Source of the DNA: Bacillota bacterium | GTDB lineage: Bacteria > Bacillota > Clostridia > Oscillospirales > Ruminococcaceae | Assembly: GCA_023396215.1 (NCBI GenBank) | Contig: JAEWWW010000079.1 | Coordinates: 1-9,243, forward strand | Length of the DNA: 9,243 nucleotides | Reading direction: 5' to 3' | Part shown: piece after piece, positions 6,274 through 9,243 of the stretch | Numbering within the stretch: the stretch's first letter is position 1 | How the letters are laid out: every line of letters starts with the position of its first letter | Made by a program: the position numbers and the translations under genes | Notes under the pieces: generated by a model | What the model was told of the DNA's origin: nothing | Databases searched by the model: none | Seen by the model: the letters and a program-made list of their open reading frames with translations, nothing else

Positions 6274-7205
6274 AACTTGCTTTTTTATACGCCGGACAGG
6301 GCAGCCAGCGGGTGGGCATGGGGCGCGACCTCTATGAGCAGTACCCCGACTTTCGCCCCTTTCTCGACAGCCCCGCCGCCGGTTTTGATTTGAAACAGCT
6401 TTGCTTTGAAGGGCCGGAGGATACCCTCGCCCAAACCCGGTTTACCCAGCCCTGCATGGTGGCCTTTGCCGCCGGGGTCATCCACCTGCTGGCGCAGGAG
6501 GGCATCCGCCCACAGATGGCGGCGGGGCTGAGCCTCGGGGAGTATTCCGCCCTGTATGCCGCCGGGGTGTTCGACGCCGAAACGGTCATCGGCCTTGCGG
6601 CCTTTCGCGGGCAGGTGATGCAGCAGGCGGCAGCAGGCGTGACCTGCGGTATGACGGCGGTGCTGGGGCTGGAGCGCGAAGCGCTGTGGGACGCCTGCCG
6701 CGAGGCTTCGTCCCTTGGGGTTGTTGAGATTGCCAACTACAACTGCCCCGGCCAACTGGTCATTGGGGGGGAGGCCGAGGCGGTTGTGCATGCGGCGGCC
6801 CGCGCCCTTATGGCCGGGGCCAAGCGCTGCATCCCCCTGAAGGTCAGCGGGCCTTTTCATACCTCGCTTATGGCGCCGGCGGGCGACGCTCTGGCACAGC
6901 GTCTTGCGCAAATCCCCTTTGGCGAGATGCAGCTGCCGGTCGTTTTTAACGCCACCGGCAAAACCATGGCCGAGGGCGAGAGCATCCCCCAACTGCTGGA
7001 GCGGCAGGTGCAGAGCAGCGTCTATTTTGAGGACAGCCTGCGCTTTTTGGAGGCCTGCGGGGTGGATACCGTGCTGGAAATCGGCCCCGGCAAAGTGCTT
7101 TCGGGCTTTGTGAAAAAGACGACCCCGAAGATAAAAACCTACGCGGTGGAGGATGCAGACAGCCTGACCGCTGCCATCACTGCGCTGAAAGGAGCAGCTT
7201 TATGA
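6270..7205 (+). CDS. fabD: Malonyl-CoA:ACP transacylase
   Basis: Transfers malonyl from CoA to ACP, supplying the extender for FabH and FabF. The 311-residue product has the N-terminal AFLYAGQGSQ (4-13), the nucleophile Ser88 in GLSLGEYSAL, Arg113 in AFRGQ, His197 in GPFHTSLM (194-201), the NYNCPGQLVIGG segment and a C-terminal EIGPGKVLSGF (270-280). The residue before the nucleophile is Leu87, where E. coli FabD has His (GHSLGE); the GLSLGE form is familiar from Firmicutes and should not harm activity. The start is ATG 6270, which gives the standard MKLAFLYAGQG N-terminus. The GTG codons at 6255 and 6258 upstream would only add residues unlike the family. A GGTGG stretch just upstream (6254-6258) can serve as ribosome binding site. 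It overlaps both neighbours by four bases (ATGA). Confidence 0.96.
   Translation: MKLAFLYAGQGSQRVGMGRDLYEQYPDFRPFLDSPAAGFDLKQLCFEGPEDTLAQTRFTQPCMVAFAAGVIHLLAQEGIRPQMAAGLSLGEYSALYAAGVFDAETVIGLAAFRGQVMQQAAAGVTCGMTAVLGLEREALWDACREASSLGVVEIANYNCPGQLVIGGEAEAVVHAAARALMAGAKRCIPLKVSGPFHTSLMAPAGDALAQRLAQIPFGEMQLPVVFNATGKTMAEGESIPQLLERQVQSSVYFEDSLRFLEACGVDTVLEIGPGKVLSGFVKKTTPKIKTYAVEDADSLTAAITALKGAAL
7188..7194 (+). promoter_or_regulatory. Ribosome binding site of fabG
   Basis: AAAGGAG inside the 3' end of fabD, 7 bases before the fabG ATG at 7202. It is one of the best-spaced sites in the window and sets the fabG start. Confidence 0.75.
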
Positions 7206-7945
7206 ACCAAACAGCAAAGACCGCCATCGTTACCGGCGGCAGCAGGGGCATCGGCCGCGCGGTTTGCGTCGCGCTGGCGCAAAAGGGTGTGCAGCTTGTG
7301 ATTAACTACGCGGGCAATGCCGCCGCAGCCGAGGAAACCGCCCGGCTCTGCCGCGCTCTGGGGGTGCAGGCGGTGACCGTACAGGCCGACGTCGCCACCC
7401 GGCAGGGCTGCGAGGCCATCTTTGCCAAGGCGCAGGAGGCCTTTGGCCGGGTGGATATTCTGGTGAACAACGCGGGCATCACCCGCGACGGGCTGATCCT
7501 GCGGATGAAGGAAGAGGATTTTGACGACGTTATCGCCACCAACCTGCGGGGGGCGTTCCTCTGCATGAAACTGGCGGCCAAAATCATGGCCAGGCAGCGC
7601 AGCGGGCGCATCATCGGCATCAGCAGCGTGGTGGGCCTGCGGGGCAACGCCGGGCAGGTCAACTACGCCGCCAGCAAGGCGGGGCTGATTGGCATGACCA
7701 AATCGCTGGCCAGAGAGCTGGCGGGGCGCGGGGTGACGGTCAACGCAGTGGCCCCCGGCATGATTGATACCGATATGACTCAGGTGCTTTCAGAGCAGAT
7801 TAAAGAGGGCATCCTTGCTACGGTGCCCATGGGCCGTTGGGGCAGCCCCGAGGATGTAGCCGCCGCCGTGGCCTTTTTGTCCGGTGACGACGCGGGTTAC
7901 ATCACCGGACAGGTGCTGACGGTAGACGGCGGCATGGCAATGTAA
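7202..7945 (+). CDS. fabG: 3-oxoacyl-ACP reductase
   Basis: NADPH-dependent reduction of 3-oxoacyl-ACP to 3-hydroxyacyl-ACP. The 247-residue product is a classical short-chain dehydrogenase/reductase. It has the nucleotide-binding TGGSRGIG (11-18), the NNAG motif (89-92), and the catalytic tetrad Asn114 (in ATNLRGAF), Ser142 (in SSVVGLRGN), Tyr155 and Lys159 (YAASK). VNAVAPGMIDTDM (180-192) and the C-terminal GYITGQVLTVDGGMAM are typical of FabG and not of other SDRs. It overlaps fabD by ATGA, and 20 bases separate it from the chosen fabF start. Its position between fabD and fabF matches the usual Firmicutes order. Confidence 0.97.
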   Translation: MNQTAKTAIVTGGSRGIGRAVCVALAQKGVQLVINYAGNAAAAEETARLCRALGVQAVTVQADVATRQGCEAIFAKAQEAFGRVDILVNNAGITRDGLILRMKEEDFDDVIATNLRGAFLCMKLAAKIMARQRSGRIIGISSVVGLRGNAGQVNYAASKAGLIGMTKSLARELAGRGVTVNAVAPGMIDTDMTQVLSEQIKEGILATVPMGRWGSPEDVAAAVAFLSGDDAGYITGQVLTVDGGMAM

Positions 7946-7949
7946 TGCA

Positions 7950-7957
7950 AAGGGAGG
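7950..7957 (+). promoter_or_regulatory. Ribosome binding site deciding the fabF start
   Basis: AAGGGAGG lies 8 bases before ATG 7966. An alternative in-frame ATG at 7945 overlaps the fabG stop (TAATG) and would add seven residues (MQREASD), but it has no good site and the extension is not typical of FabF. Confidence 0.7.
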
Positions 7958-7965
7958 CTAGCGAT

Positions 7966-9198
7966 ATGAAAAGACGGGTTGTACTCACAGGCATGGGGGC
8001 GGTGACCCCGCTGGGCGGCAACTGCGAAGCGAGCTGGGTGGCTGCCAGGGCCGGGGTTTGCGGCATCGGGCCAATTACCCGCTATGACGCTTCGGGCCAG
8101 AAGGCAAGCCTCGCGGGCGAGGTCAAGGGGTGGGACCCCGAGCAATACATCGATAAAAAAGAACTGCGCAAGATGGACCTTTTCACCCAATACGCGCTGG
8201 GGGCGGCGGTGCAGGCCTTTGCCGACAGCGGCCTTGATATGGATAAAGAGGACCCTTACCGCTGCGGTACGCTGGTATCCAGCGGCATCGGCGGCCTTGG
8301 CACCATCGAGGCCGAGCACACACGGGGGCAGGAAAAAGGCTTTGACCGGGTTTCGCCCTTTTTTATCCCCATGAGCATCAGCAACATTGCCGCGGCCCAT
8401 ATCGCCATCCGGCTGGGGCTGAAGGGGATGTGCAGCTGCGCGGTGACCGCCTGCGCAGGCGGGGCCAACGCCATCGGCGACGCCTTTCGGCAGATACGGG
8501 ACGGCTACGCCGACCTGATATTCTGCGGCGGGGCCGAAAGCTGCATCACCCCTCTGGGGATGGGCGGCTTTACCTCGATGAAGGCGCTGAGCGAGGCCGA
8601 CGACCCCAGCCGTGCTTCTATCCCCTTTGATAAAGAGCGTAACGGCTTTGTCATGGGCGAGGGCGCGGGCATTCTGGTGTTGGAGGAGCTGGGCCGCGCA
8701 CAGGCCCGGGGCGCTAAGATTTACGCCGAGCTGGTGGGCTACGGCGCCACCTGCGACGCTTACCACATCACCGCCCCCGAGGGCGCGGGGGCCATCCACT
8801 GCATGCAGCAGGCGGTGGCCGACGCGGGTATCCTGCCGGAGGAGGTGGACTACATCAACGCCCACGGTACCTCCACCCCCATGAACGACCGCTGCGAAAC
8901 CGCGGCCATCAAGGCGGCTTTCGGCAGCCACGCCGCAAAGCTGATGGTGAGCTCCACCAAGTCGATGACCGGACATCTGCTGGGGGCCAGCGGCGCCATC
9001 GAGGCCATCTTCTCGGCCCTCGCCCTGCGGGACGGCTTTGTGCCGCCCACCGTCAACTACCGGGCGCCGGACGAGGAGTGCGACCTTGACATTGTGCCGA
9101 ACACCGGCCGGAGCGCGGCGCTGCGCTATGCCCTTTCAAACTCGCTGGGCTTTGGCGGCCACAACGCCAGCCTGCTTTTCAAACGCTGGGAGGACTGA
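7966..9198 (+). CDS. fabF: Beta-ketoacyl-ACP synthase II, chain elongation
   Basis: Condenses malonyl-ACP with growing acyl-ACP chains. The 410-residue product is close to the 413 of E. coli FabF. The N-terminus RRVVLTGMGAVTPLG (3-17) is typical. The catalytic residues are Cys163 (in VTACAGGANAIGDAF), His300 (in NAHGTSTPMND), Lys332 (in SSTKSMTGHLLGASG) and His337. The hinge GMGGFTSMKALS and the C-terminal SNSLGFGGHNASLLF are also standard. The residues after the nucleophile read AGG where E. coli has ATG, a mild variation. No second KAS I/II gene is visible, so FabF probably does all elongation beyond FabH, including of unsaturated chains if these are made. It is followed by fabZ after 3 bases. 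Confidence 0.97.
   Translation: MKRRVVLTGMGAVTPLGGNCEASWVAARAGVCGIGPITRYDASGQKASLAGEVKGWDPEQYIDKKELRKMDLFTQYALGAAVQAFADSGLDMDKEDPYRCGTLVSSGIGGLGTIEAEHTRGQEKGFDRVSPFFIPMSISNIAAAHIAIRLGLKGMCSCAVTACAGGANAIGDAFRQIRDGYADLIFCGGAESCITPLGMGGFTSMKALSEADDPSRASIPFDKERNGFVMGEGAGILVLEELGRAQARGAKIYAELVGYGATCDAYHITAPEGAGAIHCMQQAVADAGILPEEVDYINAHGTSTPMNDRCETAAIKAAFGSHAAKLMVSSTKSMTGHLLGASGAIEAIFSALALRDGFVPPTVNYRAPDEECDLDIVPNTGRSAALRYALSNSLGFGGHNASLLFKRWED
9188..9194 (+). promoter_or_regulatory. Ribosome binding site of fabZ
   Basis: GGGAGGA at the end of fabF, 7 bases before the ATG at 9202, supports that start. Confidence 0.7.
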
Positions 9199-9201
9199 CC
9201 G

Positions 9202-9243
9202 ATGGAGCTGAACATCACACAGATACAGGAGATACTGCCCCAC
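9202..9243 (+). CDS. fabZ: 3-hydroxyacyl-ACP dehydratase, first 14 codons only
   Basis: The last 42 bases encode MELNITQIQEILPH, which matches the N-terminal pattern of FabZ, where an I..I..ILPHRYPF stretch leads into the hot-dog domain. FabZ removes water from 3-hydroxyacyl-ACP. The reading frame is open to the window end, three bases separate it from fabF, and a good ribosome binding site precedes it. The call rests on this short stretch plus the operon context. Confidence 0.8.
   Translation, partial: MELNITQIQEILPH

Noticed and set aside
6531..6533. Leu in place of His before the FabD nucleophile as a possible defect
   Set aside because: GLSLGE is a familiar Firmicutes variant and the Ser, Arg and His catalytic positions are intact.
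7897..8976. Long minus-strand open frame of 359 codons opposite fabG/fabF
   Set aside because: It lies opposite an unmistakable fabF, its translation has the low-complexity, Ala/Gly/His-rich look of a GC-driven shadow frame, and no ribosome binding site or family motif is visible.

Overview
The window is one continuous, plus-strand type II fatty-acid-synthesis locus with essentially no non-coding DNA apart from one 120-base gap. It starts inside accC (biotin carboxylase) and ends 14 codons into fabZ. The order is accC(partial)-accD-accA-fabH-[gap]-fabK-(FMN/Fe-S enoyl-reductase-like protein)-fabD-fabG-fabF-fabZ(partial). All genes are intact within the window and keep their catalytic residues. 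None looks frameshifted or truncated, except the two cut by the window edges.

Organism: the fused gene order acc-fabH-fabK-fabD-fabG-fabF-fabZ, FabK as the only recognisable enoyl-ACP reductase, a C4 zinc-ribbon AccD separate from AccA, and strong AGGAGG-type ribosome binding sites point to Firmicutes, class Clostridia. The visibly high GC content and GC-rich third codon positions suggest a high-GC lineage such as Oscillospiraceae/Ruminococcaceae relatives. This is an inference from gene order and composition, not a taxonomic match.

Layout: bases 1-3213 encode the catalytic subunits of acetyl-CoA carboxylase (AccC, then AccD and AccA), which make malonyl-CoA. Bases 3210-4148 encode FabH, which starts chains. 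After the gap at 4149-4268, bases 4269-6273 hold two tandem FMN TIM-barrel proteins. The first is a classic FabK. The second is a longer relative with a C-terminal four-cysteine cluster. Bases 6270-9198 encode FabD (malonyl transfer to ACP), FabG (ketoreduction) and FabF (elongation), and FabZ (dehydration) begins at 9202. Junctions are tight: ATGA overlaps at accA/fabH, the Fe-S protein/fabD and fabD/fabG, a 14-base overlap at accD/accA, and 3-20-base spacers elsewhere. Translational coupling is therefore likely.

No acpP, accB, fabI, fabM, fabA, or fapR/fabT regulator gene is present in this window. The most interesting item is the second FMN protein (5206-6273). Its cysteine cluster and its place between fabK and fabD fit a Helicobacter FabX-like dehydrogenase/isomerase for anaerobic unsaturated fatty acid synthesis, a step whose enzyme has been unclear in many Clostridia. 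That assignment is a hypothesis.
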